Shown here: positions 6,937 through 12,226 of the stretch, one piece after another | How positions within the stretch are numbered: the stretch's first letter is position 1 | Layout of the letters: the number at the start of each line of letters is the position of its first letter | DNA from: Methanomicrobiales archaeon | GTDB taxonomy: Archaea > Halobacteriota > Methanomicrobia > Methanomicrobiales > Methanospirillaceae | DNA: 12,226 nt | Assembly (NCBI GenBank): GCA_017883495.1 | Contig: JADGNL010000239.1 | Location: 1-12,226 of the forward strand | Reading direction: 5' to 3' | The notes under the pieces: generated by a model | What the model was told of the DNA's origin: nothing | Seen by the model: only the letters and a program-made list of their open reading frames with translations | The model's database searches: none | Program-made: the position numbers and the translations under genes

Positions 6937-7188
6937 TTATTTCTTCGAGAGGAACCGGTCGACGACGATATAGTCCTTGATATCCTTGACCGCTTCGAAC
7001 GGGACCAGCAGGCGGTCTCCGTCCACCCGGTAGCCGGTCACGTCGAACGTCGGGTCGGGCCGGACGATCAGGTCGATCACCTGTCCGCTCTCCAGGTCCA
7101 CCAGGATGTTCTTGAGCGTCCCGATCACCATCCCGTCATTGGACATGATGCGTTTGCGCGAGAGGCTCCGGGAGAACGTGTTCACCAT
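6937..7188 (-). CDS. PRC-barrel domain protein
   Basis: An 83-residue protein made almost entirely of one PRC barrel: the SRSLSRKRIMSNDGMVIGTL start, the strand pair ILVDLESGQVIDLIVRPDP (about 28-46), and the closing LLVPFEAVKDIKDYIVVD. It has no signal peptide or membrane segment and is likely cytoplasmic. Small archaeal PRC-barrel proteins are widespread; some haloarchaeal ones (CdpB) take part in cell division, but nothing here shows that role, and the domain also occurs in RimM and photosynthetic reaction-centre H subunits. It lies 75 nt downstream of the HTH-CBS gene on the same strand and appears to have its own TATA box. Its ATG has no Shine-Dalgarno, consistent with a leaderless mRNA. 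Domain confident, function unknown. Confidence 0.85.
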   Translation of the reverse strand: MVNTFSRSLSRKRIMSNDGMVIGTLKNILVDLESGQVIDLIVRPDPTFDVTGYRVDGDRLLVPFEAVKDIKDYIVVDRFLSKK

Positions 7189-7212
7189 GGCAGAATGGTC
7201 AGCTTCTCGTAC

Positions 7213-7220
7213 TATAAATA
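7213..7220 (-). promoter_or_regulatory. TATA box of the PRC-barrel gene
   Basis: On the minus strand this reads TATTTATA, centred about 28 nt before the ATG at 7188, so transcription should start at or next to the start codon. The region between has no ribosome binding site, supporting a leaderless transcript. The flanks GTAC...ATAC give partial symmetry. Confidence 0.55.
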
Positions 7221-7233
7221 CTGCGATCTCTTT

Positions 7234-7260
7234 CTCCCGGGCCGAAACGGGAGGGCTCCC
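7234..7260. repeat. Overlapping GC-rich inverted repeats after the HTH-CBS gene
   Basis: CTCCCG (7234-7239) pairs with CGGGAG (7248-7253) across 8 nt, and GGGAG (7249-7253) can alternatively pair with CTCCC (7256-7260). They lie directly after the minus-strand HTH-CBS stop (7264). A mutually exclusive stem pair could be a processing or termination signal, but there is no strong T tract on the minus strand. Confidence 0.35.
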
Positions 7261-7263
7261 GCG

Positions 7264-8142
7264 TCACGACGACGGGAAGACCCGGATGATATCGCTCTTG
7301 GTCAGTATCCCGATCGGGCGGCCCTGATCCACAACGATCAGCCGTCCGATCTCGCGCTCCTTGAACCGCCGGACCACCTCGAAGAGCCGGACGTCGGCCT
7401 CGACCTGGACCACGTCCTCGGTCATGACCGCCGTCACGGGCGTCTCGCCCGGCGTTCCGGCCGCGAAGGCCCGGACCACGTCCGAGGCCGTCAGGATCCC
7501 GCGCATGGTCTCGCCGTCCATGACGGGCGCGCCGTTGATCTGCGCCCGCGCGAAGAGCCGGACCGCGTCGTCGACTGTGGCGTCGGTCGGCAGCACGCGG
7601 AGGGGGGCGGACATGTACGCACGGACGGGCTTCTTGGGCAGCGAGATCATCTCCGAGATCGAGAGGAGCAGGGCGCCCTGGACCTCGTCCTTGCCGAAGA
7701 TCTCGCCGCGGAGCAGCAGCTTGTTGACCGGGGTCGGTCCGATCGTGATCTCGTCCCCGATCTCGAAGGGCTTGACGCTGCCCATGATCCGGATCACGGC
7801 CTGACAGACGTCGGGATGGCAGAGGGTCGTGAAGTCGATCTCTCTCGCGCTCACGCCCGGAACCAGCTCCCCGTTCCGCGTCACCGGCACCTCGGCGTCC
7901 TCCTCCGTCTGCGATATGTTCAGCACGCTGTAGGCCTTGGCGGTGGGGTTGTACCCCCCCTTCGGGCCCGGAACGCCGTCCACGAGCTCGAGTGCTTTCA
8001 GAGCCTGCATCTGGTTGCGGATCGTGCCCGGGTTGCGCTGGATCACCTCCGCGATGTCCTCACCCTTGATCGGACGGGAATGCTGGTGATAGAGCGTGAT
8101 CAGGGTGATCAGTATGTCCTTCTGGATGAGCGAGAGATCCAT
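7264..8142 (-). CDS. Winged-helix CBS-pair regulator
   Basis: A 292-residue protein with three parts. Residues 1-75 form a winged helix-turn-helix (IKGEDIAEVIQRNPGTIRNQ, then LELVDGVPGPKGGY as the wing). Residues 80-170 are a middle domain that I do not recognise; it includes CHPDVC (108-113) and a strand-rich segment KLLLRGEIFGKDEVQGALLL. Residues 174-290 are two CBS repeats (VRAYMSAPLRVLPTDATVDDAV... and VTAVMTEDVVQVEADVRLFEVV...), a pair that usually binds adenine nucleotides. The likely role is a DNA-binding regulator that senses AMP/ATP or a similar ligand; its targets are unknown. The start ATG at 8142 is preceded by a TATATA about 25 nt upstream and by a perfect 12-bp palindrome, suggesting self-regulation. 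Domain architecture is clear, ligand is inference. Confidence 0.87.
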   Translation of the reverse strand: MDLSLIQKDILITLITLYHQHSRPIKGEDIAEVIQRNPGTIRNQMQALKALELVDGVPGPKGGYNPTAKAYSVLNISQTEEDAEVPVTRNGELVPGVSAREIDFTTLCHPDVCQAVIRIMGSVKPFEIGDEITIGPTPVNKLLLRGEIFGKDEVQGALLLSISEMISLPKKPVRAYMSAPLRVLPTDATVDDAVRLFARAQINGAPVMDGETMRGILTASDVVRAFAAGTPGETPVTAVMTEDVVQVEADVRLFEVVRRFKEREIGRLIVVDQGRPIGILTKSDIIRVFPSS

Positions 8143-8143
8143 A

Positions 8144-8155
8144 ATGATCGATCAT
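8144..8155. promoter_or_regulatory. Perfect 12-bp palindrome, candidate operator
   Basis: ATGATCGATCAT is perfectly palindromic and begins one base before the ATG of the HTH-CBS gene, between it and the TATATA box. It covers the predicted transcript start, the classical position for repression in archaea by blocking polymerase. The HTH-CBS protein itself is the natural candidate to bind it. Confidence 0.5.
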
Positions 8156-8164
8156 GTTGGTAAG

Positions 8165-8170
8165 TATATA
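8165..8170 (-). promoter_or_regulatory. TATA box of the HTH-CBS gene
   Basis: TATATA (same on both strands) is centred about 25 nt before the ATG at 8142, within the 46-nt gap behind the presenilin-like gene. It predicts a leaderless transcript and shows that the regulator has its own promoter. Confidence 0.6.
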
Positions 8171-8188
8171 GAAGTTCTGAATCCGGGG

Positions 8189-9109
8189 TCAGAGCCAGGC
8201 CCACATGCCTGTTGCCGCGCATCCGGCGAGGAACCCGAGAATGGTCCCGCCGTTCAGCGGCGGCAGGCCGGCGTGGGCCCGGCCCTTGTCGACGAAGTGG
8301 AGCAGGACGGCCATGCCCACCACCGAGCCCGCGATCGCGCCGAGGGCCGGGCCGTTCAGGAACCCGATCCCGGGCGCCCGGAGAAAGACGTTCGCCGAGA
8401 CGACGAGGATCGTCGGCATGATGAGGTCGCCCATCCCGATCAGCAGGGCTCCGCGTCCCCCTTCGCCACCGGCCTCGGGCGGGTAATCGTCGACGGGGCC
8501 GACGCCCTCCCTGATGAAGGAGTAGCCCCGCCGCTTGGGCACGATGAAGAGGATCGGCGCGCGCTGCTCGAGCACGCCCTCGGCGAGCGCGATCATGTGC
8601 TTGGTGCGGTAGACCGAGATCGCGTCGTAGACCGCGAGCAGCACCAGGAGCAGGAGCACGGGGAGGATGCCGAGGGAGGAGCCGAAGATCGCCGAGACGC
8701 CGGCCGCGAGGACGACTCCGAGCAGGTCGATCACGTACCATTCGGGGTACCGGAAGAGGACCGCGGCTGCGGCCGCCCCGAGCGCGAGCGAGCCGACGAG
8801 CACCACGGTGGGATCCGCGACGACCGCGCCGAGCACGGCGATGAAGATGTAGACGAACGAGAGCCCGATCGAGACGAGCACGATCCCGGTGATCAGGCGG
8901 CGCATGCCGAACCGGATCAGGAGCAGGAGCACGGCCGTGAACCCGAGCAGGAGCACGAGGAAGATGATCGGGTTCGCGGGCGAGGACGGGTCCTCGAACG
9001 CCGAGATCCCGGCCGCGCGCATCAGCGGGGCGAGCAGGGCTCCACCGAGCTCGACCACGACGAGCATCACGCCGATCCCGATCAGAGGCAGCAGCCGATT
9101 CGTCTCCAT
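8189..9109 (-). CDS. Presenilin/signal-peptide-peptidase-like intramembrane aspartyl protease
   Basis: A 306-residue polytopic membrane protein with about nine hydrophobic segments. Both catalytic motifs are present: YD in LLAVYDAISVY (Y161, D162) and GxGD in LIGMGDLIMP (G225-D228, catalytic D228). The third, PAL-type motif near the last helix is GLPPLNGG (281-288), so it reads P-P-L rather than P-A-L. A hydrophilic loop (about 182-218) separates the catalytic helices, as in presenilin homologues. Archaeal members (PSH; the Methanoculleus marisnigri one has been crystallised) cut substrates within the membrane. D162 falls at the position I remember for that enzyme, but this is from memory. 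A GGGAGG (9113-9118) lies 3 nt before the ATG. The gene diverges from a small two-helix membrane protein. Family confident; substrate unknown. Confidence 0.9.
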   Translation of the reverse strand: METNRLLPLIGIGVMLVVVELGGALLAPLMRAAGISAFEDPSSPANPIIFLVLLLGFTAVLLLLIRFGMRRLITGIVLVSIGLSFVYIFIAVLGAVVADPTVVLVGSLALGAAAAAVLFRYPEWYVIDLLGVVLAAGVSAIFGSSLGILPVLLLLVLLAVYDAISVYRTKHMIALAEGVLEQRAPILFIVPKRRGYSFIREGVGPVDDYPPEAGGEGGRGALLIGMGDLIMPTILVVSANVFLRAPGIGFLNGPALGAIAGSVVGMAVLLHFVDKGRAHAGLPPLNGGTILGFLAGCAATGMWAWL

Positions 9110-9112
9110 GGT

Positions 9113-9118
9113 CCTCCC
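9113..9118 (-). promoter_or_regulatory. Ribosome binding site of the presenilin-like gene
   Basis: GGGAGG on the minus strand ends 3 nt before the ATG at 9109. Complementarity to the 16S tail is strong but spacing is short. If used, transcription must start at least 10-20 nt further upstream than the shared A/T box suggests. Confidence 0.4.
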
Positions 9119-9130
9119 GAAACAGGTAGC

Positions 9131-9138
9131 TTAATTAC
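9131..9138. promoter_or_regulatory. Palindromic A/T box between two divergent genes
   Basis: TTAATTA (9131-9137, palindromic core TAATTA) is the only A/T-rich element central to the 51-bp divergent gap. Its centre is about 27 nt before the plus-strand ATG at 9161 and about 25 nt before the minus-strand ATG at 9109, both at TATA-to-start distance. The plus-strand gene has no Shine-Dalgarno, consistent with a leaderless mRNA. Confidence 0.45.
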
Positions 9139-9160
9139 TGGACCTTCATCATCTAAAAGC

Positions 9161-9475
9161 ATGGACCTGCGCGACGCCCTGCCCGAGTTCGTGCTGACGA
9201 TCATCCTGGTGATCTCGACCCTGGTGCTGGTGCTCCGGCTCTGGCAGGATATCACGATCGCGGTCTCGGCCACGCTGATGATGCTCTCCCTCGGCGGGCT
9301 CTTCCTCATCTTCGGCGCCAAGATCACGGTGCTCTCGCGGACCCTCGTCGACCGCGAGCGCGGGATCCGGCTCAACCTGATCGAGACCCAGGAGGTGCTC
9401 GCCGGCAAGTACGACGAGACCGTGGCGCAGATCGACGCGATTATCCAGGACTTCCAGCGCCGTCTCTACCGATAG
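9161..9475 (+). CDS. Small two-helix membrane protein of unknown function
   Basis: A 104-residue protein that I do not recognise. It has a short acidic start (MDLRDALPE), two hydrophobic helices at about 10-27 and 31-53 joined by a short turn (RLWQD), and then a charged, probably helical tail (about 55-104; LSRTLVDRERGIRLNLIETQEVLAGKY is its start, shown in part only) with a coiled-coil-like heptad feel. The tail ends in RRLYR. Both helices near the N-terminus and a long soluble tail suggest a membrane anchor whose tail contacts a partner. It diverges from the presenilin-like protease across a 51-bp gap and precedes fen on the same strand. Coding status is supported by GC3, the clean hydrophobic pattern and a TATA box 27 nt upstream. 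Confidence 0.75.
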   Translation: MDLRDALPEFVLTIILVISTLVLVLRLWQDITIAVSATLMMLSLGGLFLIFGAKITVLSRTLVDRERGIRLNLIETQEVLAGKYDETVAQIDAIIQDFQRRLYR

Positions 9476-9483
9476 CCGTCATG

Positions 9484-9511
9484 TTTAAACGATCGCGCCG
9501 CGAGTGGTGAT
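9484..9511 (+). promoter_or_regulatory. TATA-like box and ribosome binding site of fen
   Basis: TTTAAA (9484-9489), inside the palindrome GTTTAAAC, lies 9 nt after the stop of the small membrane protein and about 29 nt before the fen ATG. GGTGAT (9506-9511) matches the anti-Shine-Dalgarno and lies 4 nt before the ATG at 9516, which favours that start over the upstream GTG codons at 9504 and 9507. Confidence 0.5.
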
Positions 9512-9515
9512 TGCC

Positions 9516-10517
9516 ATGGGGGTCGCGCTCAGGGACATCCTCGCTCCGTACAAACACCGGACCAGCTGGGACGCCCTTGCCGGCACGGCGGCGATCGACG
9601 CGCACAACGCGCTCTACCAGTTCCTCTCGATCATCCGTCAGGCCGACGGAACGCCGCTCGTGGACGAGGAGGGGCGCGTGACCTCGCACCTCTCGGGCCT
9701 CCTCTTCCGGACGACGAAATTCCTCGCGATGGGGATGCGGCCGGTCTACGTCTTCGACGGGGCCCCGCCCGAGCTGAAGGCGGCCACGATCCGGGCCCGC
9801 CGGAGCGTCCGCGAGGAGGCCGGCCGGCAGTACGCGGCCGCAGTCGAGTCCGGGGACCACGCGGAGGCGTACAAGCAGGCCCGCATGGCGACCCGGATCG
9901 ACGCGACCGTGATCGGCTCCGCGCAGCGCCTCCTGGACCTGCTCGGCGTCCCCTGGCTCACCGCGCCGAGCGAGGGGGAGGCCCAGGCCGCCCGCATGGC
10001 CGCGGACGGCGCGGTCGCGTACGCGGTCACCCAGGACTACGACGCCCTCCTCTTCGGTGCGCCGGACCTCGCCCGGAACATCACCATCAGCGGCCGCCGG
10101 CGGCTTCACGGCCGGACCATCGTGGTCGAGCCCGAGCGAATCCGGCTCGCGGAGGTGCTCGAGGGACTACGGGTGACGCGGGAGGAGCTGATCGAGGTCG
10201 GGATCCTGGTCGGCACCGACTTCAACGAGGGCCTTCGCGGCGTCGGCCCGAAGACGGCGCTGAAGATCGTCCGCGAGGGCCGGTTCGAGGAGACCGTGGC
10301 CGAACGAATGCCCGGTTTCGACCCCGACCCGATCCGCACGTTCTTCCTCGAGCCGCCCGTCACCGACGACTACCGCCTCGACTGGCGGGCCCCCGACGCC
10401 GAGGGTCTCCGGGCCATGCTCAGCGACGAGTACTCGTTCTCCGTCGAACGGGTGAACGGGGCGCTCGAGCGAATCGGGGTGACGGCCGGCCAGCGGACGC
10501 TCGATCACTGGTTCTGA
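9516..10517 (+). CDS. fen: Flap endonuclease 1
   Basis: A 333-residue structure-specific 5' nuclease that removes 5' flaps at Okazaki junctions and in base excision repair. The start MGVALRDIL is the family's conserved N-terminus, so ATG 9516 is preferred to GTG 9504. Metal-binding acidic residues are visible: D28 (AAIDAHN), D81 (VYVFDG), E153 and E155 (SEGEAQAA), D174 and D176 (TQDYDALLFG) and D235 (GTDFNEG). The helix-two-turn-helix GLRGVGPKTALKIV follows. The C-terminus ends in QRTLDHWF, a PCNA-interacting (PIP) box, so the enzyme should be recruited to the sliding clamp. Length matches archaeal FEN-1. It has its own box and RBS but may also be co-transcribed with the small membrane gene 40 nt upstream. 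Confidence 0.96.
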   Translation: MGVALRDILAPYKHRTSWDALAGTAAIDAHNALYQFLSIIRQADGTPLVDEEGRVTSHLSGLLFRTTKFLAMGMRPVYVFDGAPPELKAATIRARRSVREEAGRQYAAAVESGDHAEAYKQARMATRIDATVIGSAQRLLDLLGVPWLTAPSEGEAQAARMAADGAVAYAVTQDYDALLFGAPDLARNITISGRRRLHGRTIVVEPERIRLAEVLEGLRVTREELIEVGILVGTDFNEGLRGVGPKTALKIVREGRFEETVAERMPGFDPDPIRTFFLEPPVTDDYRLDWRAPDAEGLRAMLSDEYSFSVERVNGALERIGVTAGQRTLDHWF

Positions 10518-10629
10518 AGGGGCCACCCCCCTCCATCACGAGTCCGTTGCCCCGGAGACGCCTGCTACGGCCATGGTCGGAGCGACAGCTATTTACAATT
10601 GCTTCGCCACCATTCCGAAGGACCCCACA
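10518..10629 (+). promoter_or_regulatory. Promoter region of the subtilase-like gene
   Basis: This 112-bp gap contains one A/T-rich element, TATTTACAATT (10590-10600), which predicts a transcript start near 10618, and AAGGA (10618-10622) 7 nt before the ATG at 10630 as a modest ribosome binding site. If the start prediction is right the RBS lies at the very 5' end. I see no terminator with a T tract after fen. Confidence 0.45.
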
Positions 10630-12226
10630 ATGCGACGCTCCCTGTCGATCCTGCTGCTGATTCTCGCGCTCTGCCTCTGCCTCGCCCCGGCGGCCGGCGC
10701 GAAGGCTCCCCTCGCGAAGAACGGGACGCCCGGCGACGCCGCGGTCAAGCTCTCGCCGGAGCTGCTCGACCTTTCGAACTCCACCGTCACGTTGCCGACG
10801 GGACCGGACCGGAAGGAACTGATCGGCAGGATGCAGAACGACGGGCAATACCGGACGGCCGGCGCAACCGTGCGCGGAGCCGGCGCCCGCGCGCCTTCCG
10901 AGGTCGTGTACGTCTACGTCACGCTGGAGCGGGGCGTGCCGCTCTCGACGGTCGACCGGTACGCCTGGCAGGTCCGGAGTCGCGACGAGCCGAGCCGGAC
11001 CGTCGCGGCGTGGGTCGAGGTCTCGCGCCTCCTCCGGCTCGCCGCGGAGCCGGGAGTGGTGAGTGTCAGCCCGGTCTGGCAGCCCGCGGCGGCGACGGGA
11101 TCGGTGACGGCCGAGAGCGATCGACTCCTCCTGGCCGATCAGGTCCGGGGAGAGCTCGGCCTTTCGGGCGCGGGGGTGAAGGTCGGGGTGCTCTCCGACG
11201 GCGTCGATCACTGGAATAGCGCGGCTGCGACCGGCGACCTCCCCGGCGACCTTCACGTGCTCAGGAACAGCCTCGGCGGGGACGAGGGGACCGCGATGCT
11301 CGAGATCGTCCACGACATCGCCCCTGGCGCCGAGCTCTACTTCCATGACTGGGGGGAGAACTCGATCGACTTCACCCAGAGCGTGGACGCGCTTGCGGAC
11401 GCCGGGTGCACGGTCATCGTCGACGACGTCAGCTGGATCGACGAACCGTTCTTCCTGGACGGCCCGGTAGCCGCGCACATCCAGGAGCTGGCCACGACAC
11501 GGAACCTCCTCTACGTCAGCTCGGCCGGCAACTGGGCGCCGAACCACTACCAGGGGACGTACATGGACGACGGGTACGGCTTCCACGACTTCAGCAGAGG
11601 GACGTCGGCCGATTCCAAATACCTGTATCTCCAGATCCCTGCGGGGGGATCCCTGCGCGCCGTGCTCGAATGGGACGACCCCTGGAGCGGCTCTCCGAAC
11701 GACTACGATCTCTACCTCTACGATACGGCCGACTTCAATTCTCCCATCGCCTCCTCCACCGGCTGGCAGATGGGCGGTACGAGCACGCCGCTTGAAATCC
11801 TCTCGTACCAGAACGCCGGCTCCTCCACGATCGAGGCCGAGATCGACGTCAGCAACTACAACGGCGCAGCCGCAGCCCGGACCCTCGAGGTCTACCTCTA
11901 CCCGGCCGGAGGCACACTGCTCTACAGCGACAATATCGTGGCGGCAGACTCGGTCTTCGGCCATTCGGCGGCACCGGCCGTGGTCTCGGTCGGAGCCATC
12001 GATGCGGCCGATCCCGGGTGCGACACCATCGAATGGTACTCGTCCCGGGGACCGGCGACCATCCGGTATCCCGCCGAGGTGCAGCGGCAGAAACCGGACA
12101 TCGCCGGGATCGACGGCGTCCGGATCACCGGAGCCGGGGGGCTCGGCAGCGGCGGCCGGTTCTACGGGACGAGCGCGTCGGCTCCGGCGGTCGCTGCCGT
12201 CTCGGCGCTCCTCTGGAGCGGCGCGC
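10630..12226 (+). CDS. Secreted subtilase-like (S8) protein with Glu in place of catalytic His, 3' end outside window
   Basis: The frame is open from ATG 10630 to the window edge (532 full codons, no stop). Residues 1-24 are a Sec signal peptide (MRRSLSILLLILALC... ending AAGA), followed by a pro-region (about 25-165) and a subtilisin-like core. The Asp motif is VLSDGVD (D190). Where subtilisins have HGTxV the sequence is GDEGTAMLEIVHDIAPGA, so E219 replaces His. The oxyanion Asn is N301 in SSAGN, and the Ser motif is GTSASAP (S515). Between them (about 318-445) lies a beta-rich insert resembling a PPC-type jelly roll (ending LYLYD and LEVYLYPAGG). An Asp/Glu/Ser triad would recall sedolisins. 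Such DEGTAM-type S8 proteins form a recognisable subgroup as far as I remember. Function is probably extracellular proteolysis, activity untested. Codon use is slightly less GC3-extreme than its neighbours. Confidence 0.8.
   Translation, partial: MRRSLSILLLILALCLCLAPAAGAKAPLAKNGTPGDAAVKLSPELLDLSNSTVTLPTGPDRKELIGRMQNDGQYRTAGATVRGAGARAPSEVVYVYVTLERGVPLSTVDRYAWQVRSRDEPSRTVAAWVEVSRLLRLAAEPGVVSVSPVWQPAAATGSVTAESDRLLLADQVRGELGLSGAGVKVGVLSDGVDHWNSAAATGDLPGDLHVLRNSLGGDEGTAMLEIVHDIAPGAELYFHDWGENSIDFTQSVDALADAGCTVIVDDVSWIDEPFFLDGPVAAHIQELATTRNLLYVSSAGNWAPNHYQGTYMDDGYGFHDFSRGTSADSKYLYLQIPAGGSLRAVLEWDDPWSGSPNDYDLYLYDTADFNSPIASSTGWQMGGTSTPLEILSYQNAGSSTIEAEIDVSNYNGAAAARTLEVYLYPAGGTLLYSDNIVAADSVFGHSAAPAVVSVGAIDAADPGCDTIEWYSSRGPATIRYPAEVQRQKPDIAGIDGVRITGAGGLGSGGRFYGTSASAPAVAAVSALLWSGA

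Noticed and set aside
6937..7188. PRC-barrel gene as the cell-division protein CdpB
   Set aside because: Only the generic PRC barrel is visible; no neighbouring sepF or ftsZ supports that name.
7234..7260. Intrinsic terminator after the HTH-CBS gene
   Set aside because: Inverted repeats exist, but no T tract follows on the minus strand; listed as a repeat only.
6826..8163. A 445-codon plus-strand frame opposite the PRC-barrel and HTH-CBS genes
   Set aside because: It is antisense to two genes with clear domains and is rich in His, Asp and Arg with no recognisable fold.
9504..9515. Upstream GTG starts for fen
   Set aside because: FEN-1 proteins begin MGVxLRD; GGTGAT 4 nt before ATG 9516 supports the later start.
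10420..11964. A 514-codon minus-strand frame opposite fen's end and the subtilase-like gene
   Set aside because: It is a compositional shadow of the real plus-strand gene, whose signal peptide and S8 motifs are evident.
1..12226. Mobile elements, CRISPR arrays, tRNA or rRNA genes
   Set aside because: I saw no transposase, regularly spaced direct repeats, cloverleaf-like sequence or ribosomal RNA sequence.

Overview
The window looks like chromosomal DNA from a high-GC methanogenic euryarchaeon, most likely Methanomicrobiales close to Methanoculleus. Support comes from archaeal information-processing genes (RadA, a multi-OB-fold RPA, FEN-1), an archaeal-type phosphoglycolate phosphatase, a presenilin/SPP-like intramembrane protease, lysine synthesis through LL-diaminopimelate aminotransferase, and A/T-rich TATA-like boxes about 25-28 nt before several start codons. 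This placement is inference from gene content; no database search was possible.

Layout. Bases 10-354 (minus) hold the C-terminal two thirds of an adenosine-specific-kinase-family protein that has lost its N-terminus. Diverging from it on the plus strand are a possible 37-codon leader ORF (428-541) and an ABC-type ATPase (538-1326), joined by an ATGA overlap. Then comes a tight plus-strand run: dapL (1375-2520), lysA (2517-3806, ATGA overlap) and an RPA-like ssDNA-binding protein (3810-5111, 3-nt gap). After a 130-bp promoter region follow radA (5242-6258) and a phosphoglycolate phosphatase (6255-6935, ATGA overlap). Three minus-strand genes come next, in transcription order from the right: a presenilin-like protease (9109-8189), an HTH-CBS regulator (8142-7264) and a small PRC-barrel protein (7188-6937). 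The last ends 1 nt from the phosphatase. Diverging from the protease is a small two-helix membrane protein (9161-9475), followed by fen (9516-10517) and a secreted subtilase-like protein (10630 to the window edge, open at its 3' end).

Functionally there is a lysine module (DapL makes LL-DAP, LysA decarboxylates DAP) and a DNA replication/repair set (RPA, RadA, FEN-1) in which RPA is translationally close to lysA and RadA is coupled to the phosphatase. The most notable points are the subtilase-like protein with Glu where subtilisins have the catalytic His, the perfect palindrome at the start of the HTH-CBS gene, the A/T box centred between the protease and the small membrane protein, the truncated kinase gene, and the possible leader ORF. 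I see no tRNA, rRNA, CRISPR array, insertion sequence or convincing transposon end.
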